From contig NC_047067.1 of assembly GCF_902459465.1 (NCBI RefSeq), forward strand, positions 18,227,680 through 18,291,679: DNA of 64,000 bases. Reading direction: 5' to 3'. The stretch is from Asterias rubens (Eukaryota; Echinodermata; Asteroidea; Forcipulatida; Asteriidae). This document shows positions 8,851 through 18,384 of this stretch, piece by piece (the first letter of the stretch is position 1; every line of letters begins with the position of its first letter). Below the pieces are notes generated by a model. It saw nothing but the letters and a program-made list of their open reading frames with translations, made no database searches and was not told the origin of the DNA. The position numbers and the translations under genes were made by a program.

Positions 8851-9216
8851 GCCTCGAAGTGCCCGAGATTCTTTGGTCAGCCAAAGATTCACAAACCAGA
8901 TAAACCGCTCCGCCCTATTGTCTCCTCTCGAGGTTCCCCTACCTACAACCTCGCCCAACACTTGACTAAGCTTTTACACCCACTTGTGGGCAAAACACCT
9001 CACCATGTACCCAATTCAGCAGGGTTTATCGATATTATCAAGGGAATTGAATTACAGTCATCCGATATATTAGTGAGTTTTGATGTCAAATCTCTTTTCA
9101 CTTACGTACCCACCGATGAAGCTTGCCAAATAACCAAAGCGGTACTAGAACAAGATGAAACTCTAACCGATCGAACCAGCCTAACGCCAGACCAGATTCA
9201 TGATCTATTAAAATGA
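8785..9216 (+). pseudogene. Penelope RT, N-terminal half (fingers/palm)
   Basis: This open stretch of 143 codons includes the template-grip motif P-R-F-F-G-Q-P-K-I-H-K-P, L-R-P-I-V-S-S-R-G-S-P-T-Y-N and the first catalytic block I-L-V-S-F-D-V-K-S-L-F-T-Y-V-P. It runs out of frame at 9214. The RT then continues in another frame from about 9213. Confidence 0.85.
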
Positions 9217-10388
9217 CATGCGTGAAGTCCACATACTTCCAATGGAGAGATGGATATTACAGACAGGCTTTAGGAACTCCCATGGGGTCTCCTATTTCCC
9301 CAGTCTTAGCGAACATTTTCATGGAAGATTTTGAACAGAAAGCCCTGGGTACCGCTCGACTCAAACCCAAACTTTGGCTCCGATATGTGGATGACACATT
9401 CATCATTTGGTCACATGGATTGGAAAACCTTGATGACTTCCTTAGTCACATTAACCGCCAACACCCTAACATTCAGTTCACCATGGAAACTGAGACATCC
9501 GATTCATAACCTTTCCTTGATGTACTCATTTCCAAGAAGACTGATGGTTCTCTAGCACACTCCGTGTACAGAAAACCCACCCATACAGACCGCTACCTCA
9601 ACACTCGGTCATTCCATCCTCCTTCTGTGAAAGCCTCAGTGAACCAGAACCTACTTCAAAGGGCACACATTATTTGTGATAAGGAACATTTACCTAATGA
9701 ACTGGAGCACCTTAACACAGTGCTAAAAGAGAATGGGTATAAACCAAACAAAAGAGAGTCCCTTTCAAAACACAACTCTCAGTCTGCACAATCCAAAGAT
9801 ATGCCCATTGCGGTCCTTCCGTACATTGGTCATACCTCACACAAAATTCAACGGATCCTCCGTGAGGCCGAAATCAAGGTCTACTACCGAACTCGCAACA
9901 AGTTTGATACTAAGCTACACACTCACAAAGACAAGCATGACTCTAGCAGTCAGGCAGGGGTCTATCGAATTCCTTGTACTTGTGGTAAAGTGTACATTGG
10001 CAAGACCGGTAGAGACCTAACTACCAGGCTAAAAGAACATAAAGCACACGGCCGCAGAGGAGAATATGACAAATCTGCCATTGTCAAACACTCCACCGAT
10101 TTAGACCATGTCATAGATTGGGATCAGGCTCGTATCATAGCACCTGAGAGACATTGGTATACAAGGCAAATAAGGGAAGCTATCGAAATATACAGACACG
10201 ACACTGTGCCACAAGATATCAGCTATTTCATCAGCAGCATTTGGCATACTATCCTACCACCCTCCTCCTCTAACAACCCCCAACCTACTGACACGCCTCA
10301 CTACACCCGAGAGGTTTCTCACACAATGGCCAACCCTAACAATAGCCCTGAGCCCGCCAACCACACAACCAATCAGAGCATTGATTGA
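9213..10388 (+). pseudogene. Penelope RT C-terminal half plus GIY-YIG endonuclease
   Basis: One frame, interrupted only by TAA at 9507-9509, spans the RT catalytic Y-V-D-D box, the thumb (P-F-L-D-V-L-I-S-K, Y-R-K-P-T-H-T-D-R-Y-L) and a GIY-YIG nuclease. The nuclease has Cys-rich C-T-C-G preceding V-Y-I-G-K-T-G-R and downstream H, E and N positions. Homologous proteins prime reverse transcription with the endonuclease nick. Confidence 0.85.
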
Positions 10389-10444
10389 CCTGCAGTGGAT
10401 CCACTGAACCCCTATAAATAAGCCCACTCTTCTCTTACCTCTTC

Positions 10445-10500
10445 AGTCTCCTGACGATGACTAGAGCAAGCTAGTCGAAACGTTGAGACCAATTTCAGAA
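10445..10500 (+). ncRNA. Possible hammerhead-ribozyme-like motif of Penelope element
   Basis: Downstream of the ORF the sequence reads CTGACGA, then GACTAG, a 6-base loop, CTAGTC, and GAAAC. The CUGANGA and GAAA core boxes bracket a perfect 6 bp stem II, as in the hammerhead motifs described in Penelope-like elements. A clear stem III with a cleavage triplet is not evident, and one extra base lies between core and stem. Self-cleavage is therefore uncertain. Confidence 0.35.
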
Positions 10501-10574
10501 CTGACTCCGCGTCTTATAAGCTAAAGTAGTAGTCCAGTCTAATTTCTATACCATCCGCCCTGGTAATAGTTAAA

Positions 10575-10700
10575 AAGCAGGACAGTTCTTTTCAGAACTG
10601 AGAAGTCTCCCGAACCTCCGATTATCTACTCCACGGCAGTAGAATAAAGCAAGACACCTCACCATGCAATGCCTCAAATCCTATATACTTCACTTTCTGT
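10575..10700 (+). repeat. Dispersed repeat shared with 51770-52200
   Basis: The blocks 'cttttcagaac', 'gagaagtctccc', 'cggcagtagaata', 'agcaagaca' and 'cctcaccatgcaatgcctca' recur in the same order at 51771-51855 and 52150-52185. In the second place a tRNA-SINE separates them. The repeat may be the 3' region of the Penelope element or an independent element. Confidence 0.5.
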
Positions 10701-10782
10701 CAAAAAGAGAAGATAAACGCAAAATGTTAAAGGGGGGTACAGAACTGGGATCAACTAAGTGCGGAAAACTGCACTTACGGCC

Positions 10783-11040
10783 AATGCAACTATTGATAAA
10801 ACATTGTCTTTGTGTTTAAGAGGTAATTTCTCGGTCAAATAAAAAGGCTTCATATGCATCTGAAAGCACACACTGAATGTAAATTTTTCAAAAAGGGTGT
10901 TCTTTCTTTCATTATTATCATGAAACTTCGATGACCAATTGAGCCAAAATTTGTGCAGGTTTACTTTATGCATTTGTTGGGATACACCAAGTGAGAACAC
11001 TGGTTTTCGACAATTACCAAACACCTCCAGTGCCTTTAAA
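10783..11040. repeat. TTAA foldback family A, truncated copy
   Basis: This shows 'catctgaaagcacacac', 'ctttcattattatc', 'cttcgatgaccaattgagc', 'gatacaccaagtgagaacac' and the end 'ccagtgcctttaaa'. It lies just downstream of the 11046-11149 exon donor. Confidence 0.75.
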
Positions 11041-11045
11041 CTTAC

Positions 11046-11149
11046 CTGCTCAGTAGATATTTCTGGGAAGCTAAGCGTATCTTCAAGTAAAGTGGCCGCA
11101 GCAGGCAGATTGGTCAGAAGTAGAACTTGGGCCTCAGAAATCCTCTCAT
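11046..11149 (-). CDS. TPR gene, short helical exon
   Basis: After acceptor ATCACAG| the minus strand encodes (D)-E-R-I-S-E-A-Q-V-L-L-L-T-N-L, then PAAATLLEDTLSFPEISTEQ, up to the donor CAG|GTAAGT. The exon starts in phase 1, which matches the end phase of the 12544-12711 exon, and ends in phase 0. Predicted amphipathic helices are consistent with an N-terminal part of the TPR protein. No specific domain is recognised. Confidence 0.6.
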
Positions 11150-11164
11150 CTGTGATAGATGACA

Positions 11165-11252
11165 GACATTTTACATGGTTGGTAGTAAAGCATCTTGCTC
11201 AAGGACACAAATGTCTTGAACAGGATTCGAACCCACACTCCAATGACTTAAG
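11165..11252 (-). mobile_element. SINE-like fragment
   Basis: 'agcatcttgctcaaggacac' followed by 'gattcgaacccacactc' is the characteristic inverse of a tRNA-SINE B box plus body. The related string at 51385-51430 reads 'gtgggttcgaatccc' then 'gtgtccttaagcaagacac' in the other orientation. Confidence 0.6.
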
Positions 11253-11432
11253 GCCGAGTCACACTGCAGCAATAACGAAAACGATAACTATCACGGCGCA
11301 AAGAGAACGCATTGTATTGGTTGAATTGCTCCACGCAGAATATGCACACTCTCATTCAACCAATGGAATGCGTTCTCTTTGTGTCGTTATCGTTATCGTT
11401 CTCGTTATCGCTGCAGTGGGACCGGGCCTTTA
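11250..11432. repeat. Foldback element 'aaggccgagtcacactgcag'
   Basis: The left end 'aaggccgagtcacactgcag' with 'caataacgaaaacgataac' is mirrored at the right by 'gttatcgttctcgttatcg' and 'ctgcagtgggaccgggcctt'. The inner arm 'aagagaacgcatt' pairs with 'aatgcgttctctt'. It is a full-length short MITE. Confidence 0.8.
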
Positions 11433-11529
11433 ACCACCAAGTTCTATAGCACATTTTACACTGACCAAATCAATGCGATTTACATTATTGCCCTTGTCAT
11501 CGAGTCAATAACATTCCTATAAACTTTCT

Positions 11530-12000
11530 CAGCTCCCTGGGGATTTCAACCCCGAGCTGCCATGGCGCTCTAAAGGCTTTTTCACTCACAATATCAACCC
11601 CTACCCTCGCAGGTACCCATTTATACCCCTGGGTGAAGAGAACGAATTATAGTAAAGCATATACTCCAGCACATACCCCCCTCAAGCTGAGTGCAAGGCT
11701 CGAGTGGGAATCCGTCCCGGCCCAGCCTGGAAGAAACCCAGAGGGCGACCACACAACACCTGGTTGCGCCAGCTAGAAGTTGACCATGGCTCACCGGCAC
11801 AGCAGCTGTGGCAGTCTAAAACAAATCGATACGTCCCTCTTGATGGACCACAGAGAATGATGATGATGATGATGACGATGACACAAATGTCATGACTAGG
11901 GTTTGAACCCACACTCAGATGACTTACCACCAGAACTAGAATTTGATGCTCTTAAAACTACTCGGCCATGACACCCTAAAGCGAAAGAGGCAGAATTTGA
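11530..12000 (-). mobile_element. SINE interrupted by a LINE tail
   Basis: The part 11530-11655 ('ggtacccatttatacccctg', 'ggtgaagagaacgaatta') and the part 11881-12000 ('cacaaatgtcatgactaggg', 'tttgaacccacactc') are usually contiguous in this kind of SINE. Here they are separated by the LINE 3' fragment at 11651-11885, giving a nested insertion. Confidence 0.55.
11651..11885 (+). mobile_element. LINE 3' end fragment with (ATG)n tail
   Basis: A plus frame reads A-R-V-G-I-R-P-G-P-A-W-K-K-P-R-G, then RPHNTWLRQLEVDH, the conserved Arg/Pro-rich C-terminal tail found after many LINE RTs. It ends in an ATG/ACG trinucleotide run (11857-11880). Its first ~35 bases are shared with the spacer of the Penelope tandem repeat. 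Confidence 0.65.
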
Positions 12001-12159
12001 AAGCACACAGAAAAAGAAAGAGTTTTGACGAGGGGCCTCTCTCAAACCTAGGCTTTTGGGCTCCGGCTCTGCGCACTGGTACGCAGTTGAAACGCAGAGC
12101 TCAGCCTTTAAACTGCCTTTTTGGACCAGCGCGTATTTCACGTAGTGGTTAGAACATCA

Positions 12160-12412
12160 GGGCCCAATTTCATGGCTCTGCTTACCGTAAGCACAGAATC
12201 GGCACTCACGGAAGCAGGGAATTCTGTGCTTACGACAAGCGTATTTCACGGGTTACGGCGAACTTTGGCTTCTGCGCGTGCGTATTCCATGTTACATACA
12301 TGTAGGCATTCTACACTTACAAGGCTAGCGCAGAAATTCGGCGCTTGCACGTAAGCGGGGAATGCGGGTAAGCGCAGAATTCGGCGGTAAGCAGAGCCAT
12401 GAAATTGGGCCC
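12160..12412. repeat. Foldback family G copy
   Basis: The left end is 'gggcccaatttcatggctct' and the right end 'agagccatgaaattgggccc', perfectly inverted over 20 bases, with internal 'cttaccgtaagcacagaat' and its inverse. It lies between two exons of the TPR gene. Confidence 0.85.
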
Positions 12413-12543
12413 AGTAGATAGAGCTTGGAGCCTATAAGCCAGAGCCCAAGCCGAGGTTTGAAAAAGGGCCCAAAAGAAGTTGGAAACACAACTTCAGGCA
12501 TAACTATTTATTGCAATAAGTAAACTTGACAAATATCTCTTAC

Positions 12544-12711
12544 CGATGGTCAATGGTCTGTATGTCTCTGCCTGGTACTCTGCTAGCAGCTTTTCATGCT
12601 GGGCGCCGGAGTCCAGCAGTATCTCCTGAATCTCTCGTCTATTGTCATTTGATAGACTTAACTTATCAATGTATTTGTACGACGTCTTGGTATCCGACAA
12701 GCCTTGAACAC
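12544..12711 (-). CDS. TPR gene, upstream helical exon
   Basis: The exon is bounded by acceptor ATACACCCAG| (12713-12712) and donor ATCG|GTAAGA. It is 168 bp and symmetric (phase 1 to phase 1). It encodes T-K-T-S-Y-K-Y-I-D-K-L-S-L-S, then NDNRREIQEILLDSGAQHEK, L-L-A-E-Y-Q-A-E-T-Y. This is helical and charged, with no TPR consensus, so it is probably an N-terminal or linker segment. Splicing to the 11046-11149 exon is in frame. No start codon exon is recognisable further upstream. Confidence 0.6.
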
Positions 12712-12925
12712 CTGGGTGTATCGTAGTATGCCGAGCAGAAAATATGGACCAATGAGAACAAGGAGAGAACCAGGACAGCTGGTATCCTGGTCACTGGTAA
12801 CATAGAATGACGATTATCTGTGTGGATCTGGATATGAAGAGAAATGAAAAATATTTCAGAACTAAACCTAATTTTATAAAGCCTGTAAGCAAAACAACAC
12901 GTCCACTGAACACATTTTTGTCCAA

Positions 12926-13026
12926 TCCAAAGAGTGTCCAAGGTACGAAGTGTCCATAGTCACTTCGTACCTTGCAAAGGTACGAAGTGTCCAGGGTACG
13001 AAGTGGCAAAAGTACGAAGTGTCCTG
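12926..13026. repeat. Short repeats of GTACGAAGTGTCC in both orientations
   Basis: The core TACGAAGTG appears four times forward (near 12939, 12981, 12996 and 13012) and once inverted ('cacttcgtacc' near 12961). This forms a small palindromic cluster of unknown nature. Confidence 0.6.
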
Positions 13027-13039
13027 ACACCTAGTCGTT

Positions 13040-13345
13040 CGTCACGTGTAATCAAAGCCGACCACAGCCACATTTTAGAATCGAAACCGCAGAGGGCAAG
13101 AAAGGGCAAAGACAATCAGTTCAAAATACCCAGCATCTCATCTACCATCTACGAACAATCTTTTTTTCAAAGAACACTGAGAAATTATGGAATAATCTGC
13201 AACAATCCCTCATATATAGATTCCAAATCCCACCAAATCTTCAAAAGTAATTACATTCACAATCTAGCTAGGCCTAAACAACAACAAAACAAATTAGACG
13301 ACGCTCTCCTGACCTCCTTTCTACTTCTACTTGTATACCCGGTAG
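13040..13345 (+). mobile_element. LINE RT C-terminal remnant (plus)
   Basis: A plus frame contains Q-S-F-F-Q-R-T-L-R-N-Y-G, then N-N-P-S-Y-I-D-S-K-S, like the 'SFFPRTIRDWNNLP' signature that ends CR1/L2/Jockey-type ORF2 proteins. Frameshifts are present. Only the last ~100 codons survive. Confidence 0.55.
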
Positions 13346-13443
13346 GGTCCATAAGACAGGACGTAAAGCCGAGGGACTACTTGTCCATGAGCGGTGCAGG
13401 GGTGCGTTTGTACATGGTGCAAGTAAAAAAGACTCATTGCTGC

Positions 13444-13746
13444 TCATAGGTGAGCCAGGGTCACCACTCCCCTGAAAACCTCAACTGAAGGGGAGGTGAT
13501 GATATTGCCGGGGAGTGAGTTCCACCAGATGACAGTTCTTGGGAAAAATGAGTTCGAGAATGACTGTATCCTACCTGGGATGATCTGATATATGTTTGGG
13601 TGGAATGATCTAGTATTACATGGGATTGCTGGGTTGAGGTATAGGTCTGGATTGACTGCAATTGTTTGGTTCTGGATTTTGTAGAGGAGGGTGAGGCTGG
13701 CTGCCTGGCGTCGCCTTTCTAAGGTGTCCCATTCCAAGGTGTTCAA
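13444..13746 (-). mobile_element. LINE RT C-terminal remnant (minus)
   Basis: The minus frame of 100 codons reads L-E-W-D-T-L-E-R-R-R-Q-A-A-S-L-T-L-L-Y-K-I, then R-S-F-H-P, S-F-F-P-R-T-V-I-W-W-N-S-L-P. This is the conserved tail of CR1/L2/Jockey-like ORF2. It is intact but 5'-truncated, and it converges on the plus-strand remnant at 13040-13345. Confidence 0.8.
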
Positions 13747-14047
13747 CTATATGAAAATATAGTTTCATTTGGAGGGATGACTTGAAAGCATGTCTAATCC
13801 AATCGTCAGGGTCACGTGGTTTATTGAGTGCGGGAAAGTTAAAATCAATGAAGCGTATACGCGTATATAAGGGGACAATAGGTTCGGTCAATCAGTTCAG
13901 GCCGTAACACCGCACACGGGAGTGTTAACTTGGGGTTAACAAAATTTTTTTGCCAATGGTTATCTTTCACAATCATGGCGTTTCTATATCGTTTGATAAC
14001 GTTTAAACTCTTATAACTCTTCTGATTGATATATTTCTCTTTTAGGC

Positions 14048-14335
14048 TTGCCACATGCTGACATGTGCTTCAGTTGTAGAAGGCCAGGGCATTGGGCAAG
14101 AGAGTGCCCATTCTACCCCGTCGCCATCACTTCCAAGGCCAAACCAAGAGATAGAGCAATGTCGACGGCTGGATACAACCAGTTCAGTAGAACCTCACCC
14201 TGGCAGGTCCCAGTTTATCAGCGACCAAGCCCGGCTCTTATCGCCAGCACCTTCACAAATTCCAACATCCCAGTCCCCTATACGGCAACCATCAACAACG
14301 GAGCCAGCAGCACAGGATCAAGCGGGACAGCTTAA
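14048..14335 (+). pseudogene. DIRS Gag C-terminal piece with zinc knuckle
   Basis: The frame reads P-H-A-D-M-C-F-S-C-R-R-P-G-H-W-A-R-E-C-P-F, a perfect CX2CX4HX4C knuckle, then a Ser/Thr/Pro-rich tail. No Gag core precedes it. A good acceptor-like CTCTTTTAG ends at 14045, which hints at a spliced upstream Gag exon or at 5' truncation. Confidence 0.65.
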
Positions 14336-16338
14336 AGTCACCCACCTAGAGCAGAAATTCGGGGATGTGTTAGAGGTACAATGTGATTTCGATAAATACA
14401 TTAACAAAGAGCTAAAAACTGATAAAACGAATGTAAAGGGAAGACTAAAGCAGTGTGCCCAATTTTGGCAAAGTATAGGTGCATCTAAAATGATCATGTC
14501 GGTAGTTACTGAAGGTTACAAAATTCCTTTTATAGAATTCCCACCACCAATGTTTTATCGGAACAACAATTCAGCATTAAACGAGATTTCCTTTGTCACT
14601 GATTCCATCCTTGAATTGTTAACTTCAAACAGAATATCAGAGAAGCCAGACCCATCTTACACAGTTAGTCCGTTATCTGAAGCTTTTCAACCTTCAGGGA
14701 AGAAACGATTAATACTTGACTTGAGCAGAATAAATAAGTTTGTACAAAAGAATAATTTCAAAATCGATGACTGGAAAGTTGCCTTGCAGTTTTTCTCTGA
14801 AAACGCACAGCTTATCTTTTGACCTTAAATCAGGTTATCATCACATAGACATAGCTAACGCTTATCAGAAGTATCTCGGGTTTTCACGGACAATTAATGG
14901 AGTTCAAAGATATTTCTAATTCACTGTTCTTCCTTTTGGCTTATCGTCTGCTCCACTAATTTTCACAAAAGTGCTTAAACCTTTGGTCACACATTGGAGA
15001 GCTTCTGGTATTCTAATTGCTCTATACTTGGATGATGGTTTTATTGTCATTCCAAAGTTAACGAATAATACTGAAATTGATGCAACTGAAGCTAAGAAAA
15101 TATCTAAACATGTGAGAGTTGATTTGCTAAGAGCGGGATTCATTTATAACATTGCCAAGAGCGTATGGGAGCCTTCAGAGTCAATTGAATGGTTAGGTAT
15201 GCGTTGGGACACTAGAGAAGGAACACTTAGAGTACTTGACAGGCGCATAGATAAAATACAAAAAAACATTCGTGAAATTCAAGAAACGCACAACTTAACT
15301 GTTCGAAAACTACATTCCTTTGTTGGACAAATTATTTCACTTGGTCCAGTATGTGGCAATATTTCTAGGCTTATGACTAGGCATTGCCAAGTTCAGATCG
15401 CTCAAGCCAACGACGAAGCTGATTCCATAACTTTAACTCACCAAACCAATTCTGAAGTTCAGTTCTGGTCCCGAAATGTTTCTATATTAAATGTTCGGCA
15501 CGTATTTGCAAGTAGGAAAGTGAATAAGATTGTATGTTGTGATGCAAGTGCAACAGGGTCGGGTGCAATCGTTTGTAATGATGTACATACAGCCCATAAG
15601 CAATGGTCAAAAGTACAAGCAACCAAAAGTTCCACATGGAGAGAACTTAACACCATTCTCTTCGCTATTTCTTCCTTCTTACCTATTGTTTCGGGGTCCC
15701 AGTTAAAAGTTTATACAGATAGTCAACCTGCGGCAAGGATTGTTGAAGTGGGCAGTATGAATACAGAATTACAAGGAATCGCAAATGACATATTTCAGAT
15801 TTGCATGCATCACAACATTAGAATTGAAGTTGAATGGATCCCTAGGAATAAAAACGAACAAGCAGATTTCGTAAGTAGATTGGTTGACACTGATGATTGG
15901 ATGATATCAACACCATTTTTTCATATTCTAACAAAGCTGTGGGGTCCATTTTCCGTAGATTGTTTCGCCTGTCATTATAATACCAAACTTCCACGTTTAT
16001 TTTCGAGATTTTGGAACCCGGGCACTTCTGGAGTAGATGCCTTTGTCCAAAATTGGTCAGGAGAGAATTGTCTATTAGTACCCCCAGTAGTTTTGATTCC
16101 GAGTGTTTTACAGACACTCCTCAACTGTAAAGCTAAAGGTACTTTAGTTTTCCCACAGTGGCCTTCTTCAGTGTTTTGGCCAATTATGTGGTTACACTAC
16201 AAAATATGGATAAAGGGATTTGTTTCAGTCGAAGGGGAAAATGCTTTGGAACTCGGAAGGAACAAAAATTCATTACTCGGTTCCCAGAGATTTAAAGGTG
16301 TTATTTGTGCTGTTTTCATCGATTGCACTGCAACCTAA
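14055..16338 (+). pseudogene. DIRS reverse transcriptase / RNase H
   Basis: From about 14340 the frame gives K-R-L-I-L-D-L-S-R-I-N. After a one-base shift near 14811 it gives S-F-D-L-K-S-G-Y-H-H-I-D-I (first catalytic Asp). A TAA at about 14918 interrupts Q-R-Y-F*F-T-V-L-P-F-G-L. The catalytic box L-Y-L-D-D-G follows at about 15030. RNase H occupies about 15530-15900, with V-C-C-D-A-S-A-T-G-S-G, W-R-E-L-N, V-Y-T-D-S-Q and W-I-P-R-N-K-N-E-Q-A-D. The C-terminal D-C-F-A-C-H-Y-N-T-K-L-P-R region is typical of DIRS polymerases. Positions 14971-16338 are open for 455 codons. Confidence 0.88.
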
Positions 16339-16457
16339 CTGATTCCAAATCTTTAATGAATTATTACTTGTTCAATATATTTTATTTGTTTTTGCTTGCA
16401 CTATAGATAGTATACTCACAACCGTTTTGGACAGAATTTCCAATCCAGCTGGACAGT

Positions 16458-17429
16458 ATGAGAAGACAAATCTTCAATGAAGCTGTGTTGTCTAAGGCAG
16501 ATGGCACAACTATTGCATATTTATACAAATGCAGGAAATTTTTTGCTTGGATTAAGGAAATGTGTACAGACATAAAACTTCCAATTCAAGAGGAAGTAAT
16601 AGCCGCATACTTTGTTCAATTAAAGGAAAAAGCAAACTCGGATAGCGTTCTCACATCAGCTGCAGCAGCCATCAAATGGGTACATACTTTAGTTAATGCA
16701 AAAATAAACCCGGTAGATTCACCAATAGTTCAACAGATTTTAGTAAGTGCCAGACGTCAACTTCACAAACCACCAATTCAAAAAGAACCAATAACTCTAG
16801 AGCAAGTTAAACGTATAGTTAAGACCAATTAGGAGGAGCTGATAACACATTAATGGAACTAAGAACAGCCTGCTACGTTTCCTTAAAATTTGCCCTACTT
16901 TTCAGGCACGATGAAATGGTTCAGATTAAGGCTTCTCATATTGAAGAACTTCCGAATAATAAAGGATTTAGTATTTTCATACCCAGATCCAAGACGGACA
17001 TTTTTAGAGGGGGAAGGGAATAAAGCTTATCTAGCCGATACTCACACCTCATACTCCCCCGTTGCGATATTAAGGAATTTTATGTCCAGATCTAGTGTTA
17101 CAATTGGCCAAGATGTACATCTATTTACAGCACTATCATACCATCCCAGTATTAAAATGTATAAACCTCATGTGAATAAGCCCCTAAGTTATACTAGATG
17201 TCGTGAATTATTTATCGATGCTCTTAAATTAATAGGAATTCAAAACCCGAAGATATACGGTTTGCATAGTCTGAGATCGGGGGGAGCCTCCCATTTGGCA
17301 AATAAAGGAGTAGGCGAAGAATTAATCATGCAACATGGTAGATGGAAGACAACAGTAGCAAAAAACAGATATGTGAAGAGAGACTTTGATCAGAGACTGC
17401 TTGTGTCCTCAATAATTTCCAAAGAGTAA
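16458..17429 (+). pseudogene. DIRS tyrosine recombinase
   Basis: The N-terminal SAM-like half runs from 16458 to 16832 (L-Y-K-C-R-K-F-F-A-W). The catalytic half follows after a TAG at about 16830. It carries F-A-L-L-F-R-H-D-E-M-V-Q-I (first Arg), L-H-S-L-R-S-G-G-A-S (H-x-x-R), Q-H-G-R-W-K-T (His/Trp) and K-N-R-Y-V (nucleophile Tyr). All catalytic residues are kept. The frame breaks near 16830 and near 17000 (a G/A-rich run). Confidence 0.85.
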
Positions 17430-17689
17430 TAGCAAAATTATATAATAATGGAGAATTTTGTTTATACGTGAGAAGTATTCTCCGAAAATTATCAAGTTGT
17501 AAATCAATTAATAATCACCATGTAAAGTTGTATCAATTTGTACACGTATAATGTTTTAAATTCTGGGAATATACACTTCCTTCGAATTGGATTTAAGTTA
17601 ACACAATGTGTTTAGTATATAAAGCTTGAGTCGAGGCTCGATGGCTTGACACTGATACCTAAATATGATGAACGGTGTTTATCTAAGTG

Positions 17690-17980
17690 TATGCATTAAC
17701 GAAAATTTTTGTAGTTGACTGTAATCCATTGTAATAAGTAAATGCGGGAGGATACTGGGCGATGCTCGAAAAGGCTTTAGATGACCGAGAATCGGCGAGT
17801 CTTGATAGTGAGGAATGGCGATCATCCAAAATTGTATTTAAAACATAAATATAAATAATAGTAAATGTTACAGTTGACTGTACTCGATATGTAGTAAGAA
17901 GATAAAAGAGGATACCGGGCGATGCCCGAAGGGCCGTAAGGGCAGAGACTCGATGAGTCTGGATTGAGTTATGATGGATA
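17690..17980 (+). repeat. Paired direct repeats at DIRS 3' end
   Basis: Two related blocks, about 17705-17830 and 17872-17975, share 'agttgactgta', 'gaggatac.gggcgatgc.cg' and 'gagtctggatt'/'gagtcttgata' motifs. Split direct repeats are a structural feature of Ngaro/DIRS elements and are used to rebuild the element during replication. No matching left-end copy was recognised. Confidence 0.5.
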
Positions 17981-18224
17981 TTTATAATTATTTTAACTAA
18001 CATTAAAACCTTGTAACTAACTAATATTAATAATATGCTACTCCTTATTGATCAATTTAACACTCACCGTTGCGCTACGGCCCAATCCCATGCTATAATA
18101 CAATTATCTGAAACAAATTGTTTGTATTTTGTAGTGTGTTTTGTTTCTTGTCGTCCATAGACAATGAAACTGCTTTTCATGCGTATGAGCGTAGCGAAGT
18201 AGTATGAAAGTAGGATTACATTAT

Positions 18225-18360
18225 ATTCAACCCTTTAAAAGGATTTGGGTACCTTTTGTAACACAAAACACAATGTCCACAAATTCACATTCATTAAACT
18301 CCGTTCGAAGATTGGTAGTAGAAAGCGAACAAAAAGTACATAGACCCTTTAAAGTTTATT
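18225..18360. repeat. Foldback family B, left-end fragment
   Basis: 'cctttaaaaggatttgggta' followed by 'aatgtccacaaattcaca' matches the end of the family at 49228 and the inverse of 300-312. Confidence 0.65.
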
Positions 18361-18384
18361 AAATTTTAACCAACAACAAGCAAC

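Larger units (their letters stand above)
8122..10560 (+). mobile_element. Penelope-like retroelement, degenerate, 5'-truncated
   Basis: The plus strand encodes a Penelope-type reverse transcriptase followed by a GIY-YIG endonuclease. An upstream helper region reads I-L-K-A-D-K-G-N-A-T-V-V-M-D (8164-8340). The RT includes F-G-Q-P-K-I-H-K-P, L-R-P-I-V-S-S, S-F-D-V-K-S-L-F-T, then GTPMGSPISPVLANIFMEDF and the catalytic L-R-Y-V-D-D-T (9390 region). The endonuclease at about 9955-10190 carries G-V-Y-R-I-P-C-T-C-G-K-V-Y-I-G-K-T-G-R. Breaks: an internal tandem duplication (8302-8890), a frameshift at about 9214 and a TAA at 9507-9509. It lies in an intron of the TPR gene, in the opposite orientation. 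Confidence 0.9.
13850..18000 (+). mobile_element. DIRS-type (tyrosine recombinase) retrotransposon
   Basis: The order on the plus strand is a CCHC zinc knuckle, reverse transcriptase, RNase H and a tyrosine recombinase. This combination defines the DIRS/Ngaro order, which integrates through a recombinase in place of an integrase or endonuclease. A TATA-like TATATAAG lies at 13864-13871. Two related direct repeats follow the ORFs (17690-17980). At least one RT frameshift, one RT stop and two recombinase breaks are visible, so it is probably inactive. Exact element ends were not determined. Confidence 0.85.
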
